From: Alistipes shahii WAL 8301 | GTDB taxonomy: Bacteria > Bacteroidota > Bacteroidia > Bacteroidales > Rikenellaceae | DNA length: 64,000 nt | NCBI RefSeq assembly: GCF_025145845.1 | Contig: NZ_CP102253.1 | Coordinates: 1,426,001 to 1,490,000 of the forward strand | Direction: 5' to 3' | Shown: in pieces, positions 1-7,482 of the stretch | Layout of the letters: each line of letters starts with the position of its first letter | How positions within the stretch are numbered: the first letter of the stretch is position 1 | Translations under genes and position numbers: made by a program | Notes under the pieces: model-generated | The model's input: only the letters and a program-made list of their open reading frames with translations | The model's database searches: none | What the model was told of the DNA's origin: nothing

Positions 1-1260
1 GCGCGCGAAAGCCGCAGGACTGTTCACGGCCCGCTCGTAATTGCGCCGCAGCTCTCCTTCGCGCAGCATGCCGCGCCGCACCTCCGCCGTATCGAGGGCG
101 TTCAGCGCCGCCAGACGGTCGGCGGCATACTCCTTGCGGATGCGGTAATTCTCACGGGCGGCGCTGTCTCCGGTTTCGCGCAGCAGCCCTTCGACCTCCG
201 GACGGCGCAGCCCCGTGTAGGCGAGCCGCCGGCCCGCCAGCGCGCGTATCCCGGCATCGTCGGCCGTATAGACCTCGCCGTAAACACGCCCCGGATTCTC
301 CGTCAGCGAACGGATGTAAGCCTCGCGTTCACGGCCCCCGTCGACCGGGTATTCGCCCTGCACGCGGGTGTAGATCCCGCCGCCGGGCAGCACGTCGTCG
401 CCCGTATAGGCATGCCGGTAACGCGGCGCAAAATAGTCGTTCAGATGGTCGAACTTGTCGCTGGCGTCCGGCGTGTAGGAGGTCCGTTCCCGCACCTTGC
501 GGTCGGTCGCCGTGACGTAGCGGCGCAGCCGGGCGTACTGCCGGCGGCGCTCCCCGCGCGTCGTCCATCCCACCTGCCTGTCGAACATCGCCTCCTCGGG
601 CGTCATCCGTTCCAGACGGGCTTCGGCGTCGGCATACTTCGTCCGCTGCTCCGCCACGCGGTCCATATAGCGGGAATAGGCTCTCTTATCGCCGAACCGC
701 TCGAAGTAATCCGCGCTGTCGACGATCCGCCCGAGGTAGTCGTCGTAACGCGCATATTCGCGCCGCTGCATCGTCCTGAAGCGGTCGCCGCTGTAAACCA
801 GCGGATCGAACGCCAGCGTGTCCGCCCCCTTGAGCAGCTGCGGATCGACGACCAGCTGCCAGTTCCGGGCCTGCAATTCCTGCGGGACCGACACGACGAA
901 CTCGACGTTGATCTTACCGTTGCGCTCCACCAGGTTGCGGCGGTTCGAGGCCGAAATGACCACCTCGTCGATGGCCACCGACATCATCTTCTCGCCCGAC
1001 AGCGAATCGACGTCCACGGGCGTAATGAAAAGCTCCGTGCCGTCCTGCTTGCGGTAGGTAATGATCTTCTGGGTGCGGGCCGTATCGGCGGCCTGCGCCA
1101 CGGGGTTCTGTGCCGACCGGGCCGGGAGGTGCACCCCCACTTCGGGATCGCTCTTGGCCAGTTTGCGGATATTTCCGCACCCGGTCAGGAATGCGCCCGC
1201 GGCAAGAACGGCCGCCGCATACCCCATCCATTCGCGCTGTTTCATCATCCGGGCAGGCAT
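1..1260 (-). CDS. Lipoprotein of a fimbria-type operon, C-terminus beyond the window
   Basis: An uninterrupted reading frame of 420 codons runs off the left edge, so the C-terminus is missing. The N-terminus has a lipoprotein signal with lipobox LTGC (Cys28 from the chosen start). The ATG abuts the TAA of the DUF3868 gene; ATGs at 1248 and 1245 are alternatives. The body is hydrophilic and rich in Arg, Asp, Glu and Tyr. It follows DUF3575 and DUF3868 genes, a combination found in Bacteroidales fimbria or outer-membrane operons, so a role in surface assembly is inferred. I do not recognise a catalytic domain in the visible part. Confidence 0.75.
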   Translation of the reverse strand, partial: MPARMMKQREWMGYAAAVLAAGAFLTGCGNIRKLAKSDPEVGVHLPARSAQNPVAQAADTARTQKIITYRKQDGTELFITPVDVDSLSGEKMMSVAIDEVVISASNRRNLVERNGKINVEFVVSVPQELQARNWQLVVDPQLLKGADTLAFDPLVYSGDRFRTMQRREYARYDDYLGRIVDSADYFERFGDKRAYSRYMDRVAEQRTKYADAEARLERMTPEEAMFDRQVGWTTRGERRRQYARLRRYVTATDRKVRERTSYTPDASDKFDHLNDYFAPRYRHAYTGDDVLPGGGIYTRVQGEYPVDGGREREAYIRSLTENPGRVYGEVYTADDAGIRALAGRRLAYTGLRRPEVEGLLRETGDSAARENYRIRKEYAADRLAALNALDTAEVRRGMLREGELRRNYERAVNSPAAFAR

Positions 1261-1767
1261 TTACTTGCGGGAAACGTCCACCGCACCGTTCACATCGACC
1301 GTAAAGACCCGCCTGACGCCGCCGGGCGAGGTCTGAACCTGGCGCAGCACCAGCGTGGCGCCGGCCATCCAGCTCTCGTAGGGCACCTTCATCTCGTAAC
1401 GGAACACCTGATCGGTCTTTTTATCGGCATTGATCGTCATATAGGGCTGCCGCTCGGCCCAGTAGGCGCCGGAAAGACGGCGGCGACGCTCCTGCATGTG
1501 CTGCTGATAGCGGCCGTTGATGAGGATGTGGGGAAAGAGTTTCACCGACTTGCGGTCGGGGGTGCTCAGCTCGGGCAGGATCGTCCAGCTCTGCGAGCGG
1601 GTCACGGCCTTGCGCGACACCGATATTTCCAGCACCATGTGCAGCTCGCCGCCGCGTTCGGCCAGCACCTTGCGCGTCACGGCGACATCGCCCACGATCT
1701 GGGCGCGGAGCGAAAGCGCCGCAACGAGAAATACGAAAAGGAAGCAGTATTTTTTCATGGGACGCAT
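1261..1767 (-). CDS. DUF3868 domain protein
   Basis: A 168-residue exported protein with signal peptide MKKYCFLFVFLVAALSLRAQ; Met4 of the longest frame (1758) may be the real start. The rest is beta-rich and matches DUF3868 in pattern: an early IVGDVAVTRK-like strand and a conserved SQSWTILPELSTPDRKSVKLFP stretch followed by INGRYQQHM. DUF3868 proteins sit in Bacteroidales fimbria-like operons and have no known biochemical activity. It lies 3 bases after the DUF3575 gene and touches the lipoprotein gene downstream, so the three are one operon. Confidence 0.8.
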   Translation of the reverse strand: MRPMKKYCFLFVFLVAALSLRAQIVGDVAVTRKVLAERGGELHMVLEISVSRKAVTRSQSWTILPELSTPDRKSVKLFPHILINGRYQQHMQERRRRLSGAYWAERQPYMTINADKKTDQVFRYEMKVPYESWMAGATLVLRQVQTSPGGVRRVFTVDVNGAVDVSRK

Positions 1768-1770
1768 CGT

Positions 1771-2370
1771 TTATTTCTTGGAGTTGAACAGGTAGACGAA
1801 CGTTACGCCGATCTCGGTGGGGATCGGCAGGAAACGCTTGGAGTCGACGTAGGAACTGCGCTTCGGGCCGCTGACCGGCTCGGCATGGTAGCTCAGGCGG
1901 GCCAGTCCGGCGCCGGCCGAAAGTTCGAGGTTCCAGTGGGGGCTGACGTAAAACTGGTAACCGATGCTGATGCCTGCGCCGACGAACGAACCTTTGTAAT
2001 AGTTGGTCTGCAACCCCTTGAATACCTTGTCGCCGATGAACGGAAGCTTGAAGCCGCCGACCTCGAACTTGCCGCCGATGGCGTGCACCCCGAAAAAGAG
2101 GCGCGTATACTTCTCGGTCACCCAGTAACGGTACTCGGGGCGGATGAACCAATGCTGGATCTTATTGTCCGAACCGATGGTCCAGGGGTTGTAGTTGGCC
2201 GAGAATCCCAGCGTGGAATGCTTCCCGACGGCCACCTCGGCCCCGACATTCGGAGTCGCGGCAGCCCAGTAAAGCAGATTGGTCTTCACAGCCACCTGCT
2301 GCGCCGACGCTCCGGCCCAGCAGCACACGGCCAAAAGAAGCGCCGGAAGGATCTTCTTATTCATATTCAT
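1771..2370 (-). CDS. DUF3575 outer-membrane protein
   Basis: A protein of about 199 residues with a clear signal peptide (MNMNKKILPALLLAVCCWAG, cleavage after ASAQ). The mature part begins VAVKTNLLYWAAATPNVGAE, the hallmark of DUF3575, and continues with repeated amphipathic beta strands and a final aromatic strand (GVTFVYLF), as in small outer-membrane beta barrels. The start at 2370 was preferred over an upstream ATG because it puts the signal peptide at the N-terminus. It is the first gene of a three-gene operon with DUF3868 and a lipoprotein; in related bacteria these accompany fimbrial genes. Confidence 0.88.
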   Translation of the reverse strand: MNMNKKILPALLLAVCCWAGASAQQVAVKTNLLYWAAATPNVGAEVAVGKHSTLGFSANYNPWTIGSDNKIQHWFIRPEYRYWVTEKYTRLFFGVHAIGGKFEVGGFKLPFIGDKVFKGLQTNYYKGSFVGAGISIGYQFYVSPHWNLELSAGAGLARLSYHAEPVSGPKRSSYVDSKRFLPIPTEIGVTFVYLFNSKK

Positions 2371-2568
2371 AGACACACAAATTGATTCGTGTTTGCACAT
2401 GTCCGAACCGGCCCAAAAGTCTGTTCCCGTCGCCATTTCAGACAATTAACGGTGCAAAATTGGACATAAAACACAAAAACACACGTATCATATATAGCAC
2501 GCCGAACCTTAAAACACCGAAACGTCCAGGCCCGGAACCGCGGCGTCCGGGCACCTGCACGCGGTTTA

Positions 2569-2600
2569 TTTGGCTTTTCGGCGGAAAATCAGTAATTTTC
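2569..2600 (+). promoter_or_regulatory. Bacteroidetes-type promoter of the cystatin-like gene
   Basis: TTTG at 2569-2572 is followed after 20 bases by TAATTTTC at 2593-2600, one mismatch from TAnnTTTG. Initiation would fall near 2607, just before the ATG at 2621, giving a very short leader. Confidence 0.45.
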
Positions 2601-2620
2601 GCACCTAAAACGCCCTGACG

Positions 2621-2977
2621 ATGTTGAAATTAACGATTGCAGCACTTGCGGCCATGCTGCTGACCGCATGCGGAAGTCCGGAAAAACGGACCGAAAAGCA
2701 ACAGGAAAAAACGATTTTGTGCGGCGGCTATACCGGGCAGCGGCCTCTCGAAGCGTCCGATCGCGAACTGTTCCGCCGGGCGACGACCGGCATGACCGGC
2801 GTAAGCTACACCCCGGAGAGCGTCGCCACGCAGGTCGTGGCGGGAACCAACTACCGCTTCATCTGCACGGCGAAAACCACGACGCCCGGCCTCGAAACCT
2901 ACGAGGCCGAAATCATCGTCTTCCAGCCGCTGCCGGGGCAGGGCGAGGCGAAAATCGCGAAGATCACGCGGTTGTAG
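2621..2977 (+). CDS. Cystatin/stefin-like lipoprotein
   Basis: A 118-residue lipoprotein (lipobox LTAC, Cys17). The mature region has the marks of the cystatin fold: a Gly-Gly near the N-terminus (residues 35-36), the papain-inhibitor motif QVVAG at 71-75 continuing as QVVAGTNYRF, and a second-hairpin-like VFQPLPGQG near residues 102-110. Vertebrate stefins carry nearly the same strings (QVVAGTNY, VFQSLP). Cystatins inhibit C1 cysteine proteases; a cell-surface protease inhibitor is therefore inferred. The gene has its own promoter and its last 14 bases overlap the convergent DUF488 gene. Confidence 0.7.
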   Translation: MLKLTIAALAAMLLTACGSPEKRTEKQQEKTILCGGYTGQRPLEASDRELFRRATTGMTGVSYTPESVATQVVAGTNYRFICTAKTTTPGLETYEAEIIVFQPLPGQGEAKIAKITRL

Positions 2978-3338
2978 CCCCTCCGGCAGCTCTCTGCAAA
3001 TACTCCTGCAGGATGAGCGCATGGTTCTCCGCCGCATTTTTCGAGGCGTAGAGTAGCGTCACCGTGTCCACACCTTCGATTCCGCGGACGAACTCCCGCA
3101 CGGCCTGCGACGCACGCAGCTCGTCGGTGTACCGGCGGCGGAACTCCTCCCAGCGGTCCCCGGGGTCGGCGTGATACCAGCTGCGCAGTCCGGCCGAAGG
3201 CGCAAGGTCCCTGGCCCAGACGTCGCAATGCAGGGCGTCTCTGCGTACGCCCCGCGGCCAGAGCCTGTCGACCAGCACGCGGCAGCCGTCGTCCGGCGCC
3301 GGCGCTTCGTAAACCCGTTTGATCCGTATCCGTGTCAT
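2964..3338 (-). CDS. DUF488 family protein
   Basis: A 124-residue protein starting MTRIRIKRVYEAP, with the family's conserved RVLVDRLWPRG (near residues 20-30), a WARDLAPS segment, WYHADPGDRWEEFRRRY, and a late VTLLYASKNAAENHA. DUF488 proteins are common small cytoplasmic proteins of unknown function; the late TLLYASK-type strand is typical. The ATG at 3338 overlaps the stop of the upstream VOC remnant as ATGA, suggesting translational coupling. The 3' end overlaps the convergent lipoprotein gene by 14 bases. Confidence 0.88.
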   Translation of the reverse strand: MTRIRIKRVYEAPAPDDGCRVLVDRLWPRGVRRDALHCDVWARDLAPSAGLRSWYHADPGDRWEEFRRRYTDELRASQAVREFVRGIEGVDTVTLLYASKNAAENHALILQEYLQRAAGGATTA

Positions 3339-3538
3339 GGGATTATTCCAAAAAAGGTGAAAAGTTCGATCTGACTCTCTTCCGGGGCTCTCAAACGAAC
3401 GGCCCGCACTCCCCAACCGGGTATGTCGGACGGGCGATCGACAAACCCGACACCCTTTGCGGCAAGGGCTTCACAGGCATAAAAACGGAAACACTTGCCG
3501 TAGTCCCAGACCCGCAAGCTTGCGTTACTCAATTTCAT
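3335..3538 (-). pseudogene. VOC (glyoxalase-like) gene remnant with internal deletion
   Basis: The 67-codon frame begins like a VOC protein (MKLSNASLRVWDYGKCFRFY) and then jumps directly to a typical VOC C-terminal half (EALAAKGVGFVDRPSDIPGW, then LRAPEESQIELF). VOC domains normally have about 110-130 residues, so roughly 50-60 central residues appear deleted while the frame stayed open. It ends in an ATGA overlap with the DUF488 gene. The family match is by eye; the product is unlikely to be an active enzyme. Confidence 0.6.
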
Positions 3539-3592
3539 AGTCGGTCAATTTTAGAGACGAGGAACAAAAAGCGGGCCTGAAAGCCCTAAAAT

Positions 3593-3616
3593 GAAGGGCG
3601 CCTCCCGGCGCCCTTC
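3593..3616 (-). terminator. Hairpin terminator after the sigma-factor operon
   Basis: Perfect 10-bp arms (GAAGGGCGCC / GGCGCCCTTC) with a TCCC loop, followed on the minus strand by ATTTTA. It lies 19 bases past the stop of the small gene at 3635. Confidence 0.65.
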
Positions 3617-3634
3617 CCCATCAAAAATTAACCC

Positions 3635-3823
3635 TTAAAAATTATCCCCTTTTCGGAAGACTTCCGAGAGATAGTGGTGCAGATAACATAAATCAGCGTC
3701 ACCTTGTATCACTTCCCGCATCATCAAGTCTTCGTCCTCGGAGATGCCGTTGTCTGAAACCTCGTTTTTGTCAATATCCTCCATAGGCTTTGGTTTTAAC
3801 TTGCTTGCATTTATATAACGCAA
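3635..3823 (-). CDS. Small acidic protein downstream of the sigma factor
   Basis: A short frame of 62 codons, or 49 if translation starts at the ATG at 3784 (MEDIDKNEVSDNG). It is acidic and has no signal peptide, membrane segment or recognised motif. It begins about 25 bases after the ECF sigma gene on the same strand and is followed by a terminator, which supports real co-transcription. A role as a partner or modulator of the sigma factor is only a guess from position; it does not look like a zinc-type or membrane anti-sigma factor. Confidence 0.45.
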   Translation of the reverse strand: MRYINASKLKPKPMEDIDKNEVSDNGISEDEDLMMREVIQGDADLCYLHHYLSEVFRKGDNF

Positions 3824-3847
3824 CCCATTCGGGAATATTGTGCGGGG

Positions 3848-4432
3848 TCAGCTCAAGATCAGATTTTTTTCTTTGATCATCCGCCGCAGGTTGATCAGCG
3901 CATAGCGCATGCGCCCCAGCGCCGTGTTGATGCTCACGTCGGTCTGTTCGGCGATCTCCTTGAAGCTCAAGCCCGAGAAGTAACGCATGATCACCACCTC
4001 GCGCTGCTCGGAGGGCAGCAGTTCGACCAGCGCGCGCACGTCGCGTTCGATCTGCTCGCAGACCATCGAATCCTCAACCGTACGCTCGGACAACTTCAGC
4101 GTCCCGAGCACGTCGTAGCCGGCTTCGGCCTCGCTCACGGATTTGTTCTGCCGCTGTGCGCGGAAGTGGTCGATCACCTGGTTGTGCGCGATGCGCAGAA
4201 TCCACGAAAGGAACTTTCCGTTATCGGTATAACGGCCTTCGTCGATCACACGGACGGCTTTGATAAACGTCTCCTGGAAAATGTCATCGGCCACATCACA
4301 GTCCTTGACCATCATGTGGATGTAGTCCTTCACCCTGCGGCTATGGCGTTCGATGAGTTTGGATATGGCACTACGGTCACCTGAAAGGTAGTGATTAAGC
4401 AATACCTGGTCACTTAATACTTGCACGTTCAT
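3848..4432 (-). CDS. ECF-type RNA polymerase sigma factor
   Basis: A 194-residue sigma-70 family protein. Region 2 spans about residues 20-95 (RVKDYIHMMVKDCDVADDIFQ, then FLSWILRIAHNQVIDHFR), and region 4 about 130-185 with the helix-turn-helix LPSEQREVVIMRYFSGLSFK followed by EIAEQTDVSINTALGRMRYA. Region 3 is absent, as in ECF factors. No membrane anti-sigma gene is adjacent; only a small acidic gene follows. It may therefore act as a general stress or envelope regulator controlled elsewhere; the regulon cannot be read from this window. Confidence 0.93.
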   Translation of the reverse strand: MNVQVLSDQVLLNHYLSGDRSAISKLIERHSRRVKDYIHMMVKDCDVADDIFQETFIKAVRVIDEGRYTDNGKFLSWILRIAHNQVIDHFRAQRQNKSVSEAEAGYDVLGTLKLSERTVEDSMVCEQIERDVRALVELLPSEQREVVIMRYFSGLSFKEIAEQTDVSINTALGRMRYALINLRRMIKEKNLILS

Positions 4433-4751
4433 ACTCTTGTCTCCTAATTAGTTACTAAGAGTAGATTTCTTTCCCGATAGGCGATCCTTTTTTAGTTGTC
4501 TGATGTCGTTACAATTCCTTGTTCGGGCCTTGAAAACATCGGAATTTTCGGAGGCTTTACGTTGACAAGATAAGCACTTTTTCCGAAAATACCAAATTTT
4601 TCTACTCCGCCGGCAATATTCCGGCACATTTTTTCCGCCCAAAACAAACAAAATCCGTGCCAGAAACATCCCGTATGCGGACAAAATGAAGGCCCGCGCC
4701 TCCGGCGAACCGGCAAAAGCGGCCGATGAGATTCCGCCCGGCCGCGCCCCG
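4433..4751. other. Intergenic region upstream of the sigma-factor gene
   Basis: About 320 bases lie between the sigma-factor start and the end of the CDF gene. It should contain the sigma-factor promoter, but I see no convincing TTTG/TAnnTTTG pair. Short frames here have no coding character. Confidence 0.5.
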
Positions 4752-5651
4752 CTATTTCAGCGGCTCCACATGAATGGCGATCATCGTGCCCTCGCCGAAG
4801 CGGGCGCGCAGGCGGCGTTCGATGTCGACCGTCAGGGCGTGGGAGCGCGCCACGGTCATCGCCCCGTCCATGCGGACGTGCACTTCGACGGCAATCGCGG
4901 CCCCGATGCGGCGGGTCCGCAGGTTGTGCGGCTGACACACCTCGGGATCGGCCGTCACGATGCGCAGAATCTCCTCCTCCACATCGGCCGGAAGCGAACG
5001 CTCCAGCAGCTCGTTCAGCCCCGTGCGGACCAGATCGAAGGCCACCTTGAAGATGAACACCGCCACGACGAGCGCCGCGATGGGGTCGGCGATACGCCAC
5101 TTCTGGCCCAGAAAATAGGCGCAGGCGATGCCGACGAGCGTCCCCAGCGACGACAGGGCGTCGCTGCGGTGGTGCCAGGCATTGGCCACGACGCTCGGGC
5201 TGTCGACCGCACGGCCTTCACGGACGGTGTAGCGGTAGAGAATCTCCTTGACGACGATCGACACCCCAGCCGCCACGAGGGCCACCAGCCCCGGCCGGGG
5301 CAGCAGTCCGCCGTCGACCACGATGCGGATGTCGCGGATGCTGCCGGCGAGAATCCCGGCCCCCACGATCCCCAGCGCGAGGCTTATGATGATCGTGGCG
5401 AGGGTTTCGTACTTCCCGTGGCCGTAATCGTGGCCGTCGTCCCGGGGCTTGGCGGAAATCCGCGCGAAGGCGATCACCACCACATCCGTCGCCAGGTCGG
5501 AGAACGAATGGACGGCATCGGCCACCATCGCTCCGCTCCGCCCGACGATTCCGGCGGCAAGTTTCAGCACAGACAGCACCAGGTTGACCACGAACCCCAC
5601 AAAGGTCACGCGGTAGATTTTACGTTTCCGGATTTCCGCTTCGCTGGACAT
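4752..5651 (-). CDS. Cation diffusion facilitator (CDF) metal exporter
   Basis: A 299-residue inner-membrane antiporter. Six membrane segments occupy about residues 12-215, with metal-site residues in helix 2 (D45, H48, D52 in VADAVHSFSD) and helix 5 (H160 and D164 in HHRSD), and the conserved loop HDYGHGKYET (74-83). The cytoplasmic CDF dimerisation domain is at about 220-299. CDF proteins export Zn, Fe, Mn or Co in exchange for protons; the H/D helix-2 and helix-5 sites fit a Zn or Fe exporter, though the substrate cannot be fixed by eye. A promoter lies just upstream. Confidence 0.93.
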   Translation of the reverse strand: MSSEAEIRKRKIYRVTFVGFVVNLVLSVLKLAAGIVGRSGAMVADAVHSFSDLATDVVVIAFARISAKPRDDGHDYGHGKYETLATIIISLALGIVGAGILAGSIRDIRIVVDGGLLPRPGLVALVAAGVSIVVKEILYRYTVREGRAVDSPSVVANAWHHRSDALSSLGTLVGIACAYFLGQKWRIADPIAALVVAVFIFKVAFDLVRTGLNELLERSLPADVEEEILRIVTADPEVCQPHNLRTRRIGAAIAVEVHVRMDGAMTVARSHALTVDIERRLRARFGEGTMIAIHVEPLK

Positions 5652-5671
5652 AGGCTCAAAAGATTGAAATT

Positions 5672-5703
5672 CAAAAATACGCTTTTTTTTCGATTATCAC
5701 GAA
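5672..5703 (-). promoter_or_regulatory. Promoter of the CDF gene
   Basis: On the minus strand TTCG (5703-5700) is followed after 20 bases by TATTTTTG (5679-5672), a perfect TAnnTTTG -7 element with one mismatch in the -33 element. The ATG is about 20 bases further on. Confidence 0.5.
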
Positions 5704-5710
5704 ACTGAAT

Positions 5711-5817
5711 TTAACCGAAATGCGGCTCCAAGCTATTTTTGATTTCAGAGGAGCAGGTTTGCGCTTAACCGAAGTGCGGCGCAGATGGGTAGTACTTCGG
5801 TACGTCCCATTTGCGCC
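5711..5817. repeat. Direct repeat pair and a strong hairpin between CDF and proS
   Basis: TTAACCGAAATGCGGC (5711-5726) recurs with one change at 5765-5780. The second copy runs into a hairpin at 5778-5817 with 12-bp arms (GGCGCAGATGGG / CCCATTTGCGCC, one G-T) and an inner GTAC-TTCG-GTAC stem. It may terminate proS, but no T-run follows on the minus strand, so a REP-like element is also possible. Confidence 0.5.
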
Positions 5818-5857
5818 ACACGAGAGCAAGTGCAAAAATGCCCTATAAAATCGAAAA

Positions 5858-7342
5858 TCAATAGCTGCGGGCGAACAGCACCCGACGATGCGACGGCCTG
5901 CCGGAGAAGACGCAGACACCCTCTTCGTCGACTGCATCGACCGGAATGCAGCGGATCGTGGCCTTCGTGGCCTCCTTGATCGCCACCTCGGTCTCCACCG
6001 TGCCGTCCCAGTGCGCCGAAAGGAAGCCCCCCTTCTCGTCGAGCACCCGCTTGAACTCCTCCCACGTGTCGACCTTCGTAATCATCGACTCGCGGTAGGC
6101 GAGCGCCTTTTTATAGATGTTTTCCTGAATCTCGGCCATCAGCCCCTCGATACGTTCCACAAGCCCCTCCTGCGAAATGGTCTGCTTCTCAAGCGTGTCG
6201 CGGCGCACCAGCTCGATCGTGCCGTTCTCCAGATCGCGTCCGCCCATGGCCAGCCGCACGGGCACGCCCTTGAGTTCGTACTCGGCGAACTTGAATCCCG
6301 GACGCACGTTGTCCCGGTCGTCGATCTTCACGCTGATGCCTTTGTCGCGCAGCTCTGCGGCAATCGCCCCGAAGCGTGCGCAGATCTCGGCGAGCTGCTC
6401 GGGGGTCTTGTAGATCGGCACCATCACCACCTGGATCGGGGCGAGTTTCGGAGGCAGGACCAGACCGTTGTTGTCCGAATGGGCCATGATCAGCGCACCC
6501 ATCAGACGGGTCGAGACGCCCCACGAGGTCGCCCACACGTATTCGAGCTTGCCCTCCTTGTTGACGTACTGCACGTCGAACGCCTTGGCGAAGTTCTGGC
6601 CCAGGAAGTGCGACGTACCGCTTTGCAGCGCCTTGCCGTCCTGCATCAGCGCCTCGATGGTGAGCGTGTCCTCGGCGCCCGCGAAACGCTCGTTGGGCGA
6701 CTTGTGGCCCACGACCACGGGCAGCGACATCCACTCCTCGGCGAATTTCCGGTAAACGCGGATCATCTTTTCGGCCTCCTCGACAGCCTCCTCGCGCGTG
6801 GCGTGCGCCGTGTGGCCCTCCTGCCACAGGAACTCGGCCGTACGCAGGAACAGGCGCGTGCGCATCTCCCAGCGCACGACGTTGGCCCACTGGTTGCAGA
6901 GGATCGGCAGGTCGCGGTAGGACTGAATCCAGTTCTTATAGGTGTTCCAGATGATCGTCTCCGACGTCGGGCGCACGATCAGCTCCTCTTCGAGCTTGGC
7001 GTCGGGATCGACCACGACGCCCTTGCCCTCGGGATCGTTCTTCAGACGGTAGTGCGTCACCACGGCGCACTCCTTGGCAAATCCCTCGACATGGTGGGCC
7101 TCCTTCGAGAAGAAGGATTTGGGGATGAAGAGCGGGAAATAGGCGTTCTGGTGTCCCGTATCCTTGAACATCTTGTCCAGCGCAGCCTGCATCTTCTCCC
7201 AGATGGCGTAGCCGTAGGGTTTGATGACCATACATCCGCGGACGGCGGAGTTCTCCGCAAGTCCCGCCTTCACGACCAGGTCGTTATACCACTGCGAGTA
7301 GTTCTCGTCGGACTTCGTGAGATCTTTCAGTTCCTTTGCCAT
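5858..7342 (-). CDS. proS: Prolyl-tRNA synthetase, eukaryote/archaea-like type
   Basis: A 494-residue class II synthetase that charges tRNA-Pro. The N-terminus (NYSQWYNDLVVKAGLAENS, then RGCMVIKPYGYAIWEKMQ) and motif 2 (IVRPTSETIIWNTYKNW, then VVRWEMRTRLFLRTAEFLWQ) are diagnostic. There is no bacterial editing insertion, and the C-terminal extension ends in Tyr (FARSY), as in the short eukaryote-like form. Zinc-ligand cysteines of that extension are mostly absent (only two Cys remain). It is probably monocistronic and constitutive. Confidence 0.97.
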   Translation of the reverse strand: MAKELKDLTKSDENYSQWYNDLVVKAGLAENSAVRGCMVIKPYGYAIWEKMQAALDKMFKDTGHQNAYFPLFIPKSFFSKEAHHVEGFAKECAVVTHYRLKNDPEGKGVVVDPDAKLEEELIVRPTSETIIWNTYKNWIQSYRDLPILCNQWANVVRWEMRTRLFLRTAEFLWQEGHTAHATREEAVEEAEKMIRVYRKFAEEWMSLPVVVGHKSPNERFAGAEDTLTIEALMQDGKALQSGTSHFLGQNFAKAFDVQYVNKEGKLEYVWATSWGVSTRLMGALIMAHSDNNGLVLPPKLAPIQVVMVPIYKTPEQLAEICARFGAIAAELRDKGISVKIDDRDNVRPGFKFAEYELKGVPVRLAMGGRDLENGTIELVRRDTLEKQTISQEGLVERIEGLMAEIQENIYKKALAYRESMITKVDTWEEFKRVLDEKGGFLSAHWDGTVETEVAIKEATKATIRCIPVDAVDEEGVCVFSGRPSHRRVLFARSY

Positions 7343-7436
7343 ATCTCTAAATCTTTAATTTTGCGTTTTATCCGGCAAAATTAAAGATTTTAATTAAAAA
7401 TTAAGAATTAAAATCAAGAATTATGGATACCATCTG

Positions 7437-7465
7437 AAAAAAGCTCCCTTTGCAGAGAGCTTTTC
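7437..7465 (-). terminator. Rho-independent terminator of the porin gene
   Basis: Arms AAAAGCTC (7439-7446) and GAGCTTTT (7457-7464) with a 10-base loop. On the minus strand the stem is followed by a T-run, placing it right after the OmpP1/FadL stop codon at 7483. Confidence 0.85.
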
Positions 7466-7482
7466 TGAAAATCGCCGACAGA

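Noticed and set aside
412..2385. Very long open frame (657 codons) on the plus strand
   Set aside because: It is the antisense shadow of the DUF3575-DUF3868-lipoprotein operon; the minus-strand genes have signal peptides and recognisable domains, and GC-rich third positions keep the opposite frame open.
5888..7384. 498-codon frame antisense to proS
   Set aside because: Codon bias mirror of proS; the translation is rich in His, Arg and Leu without any domain.
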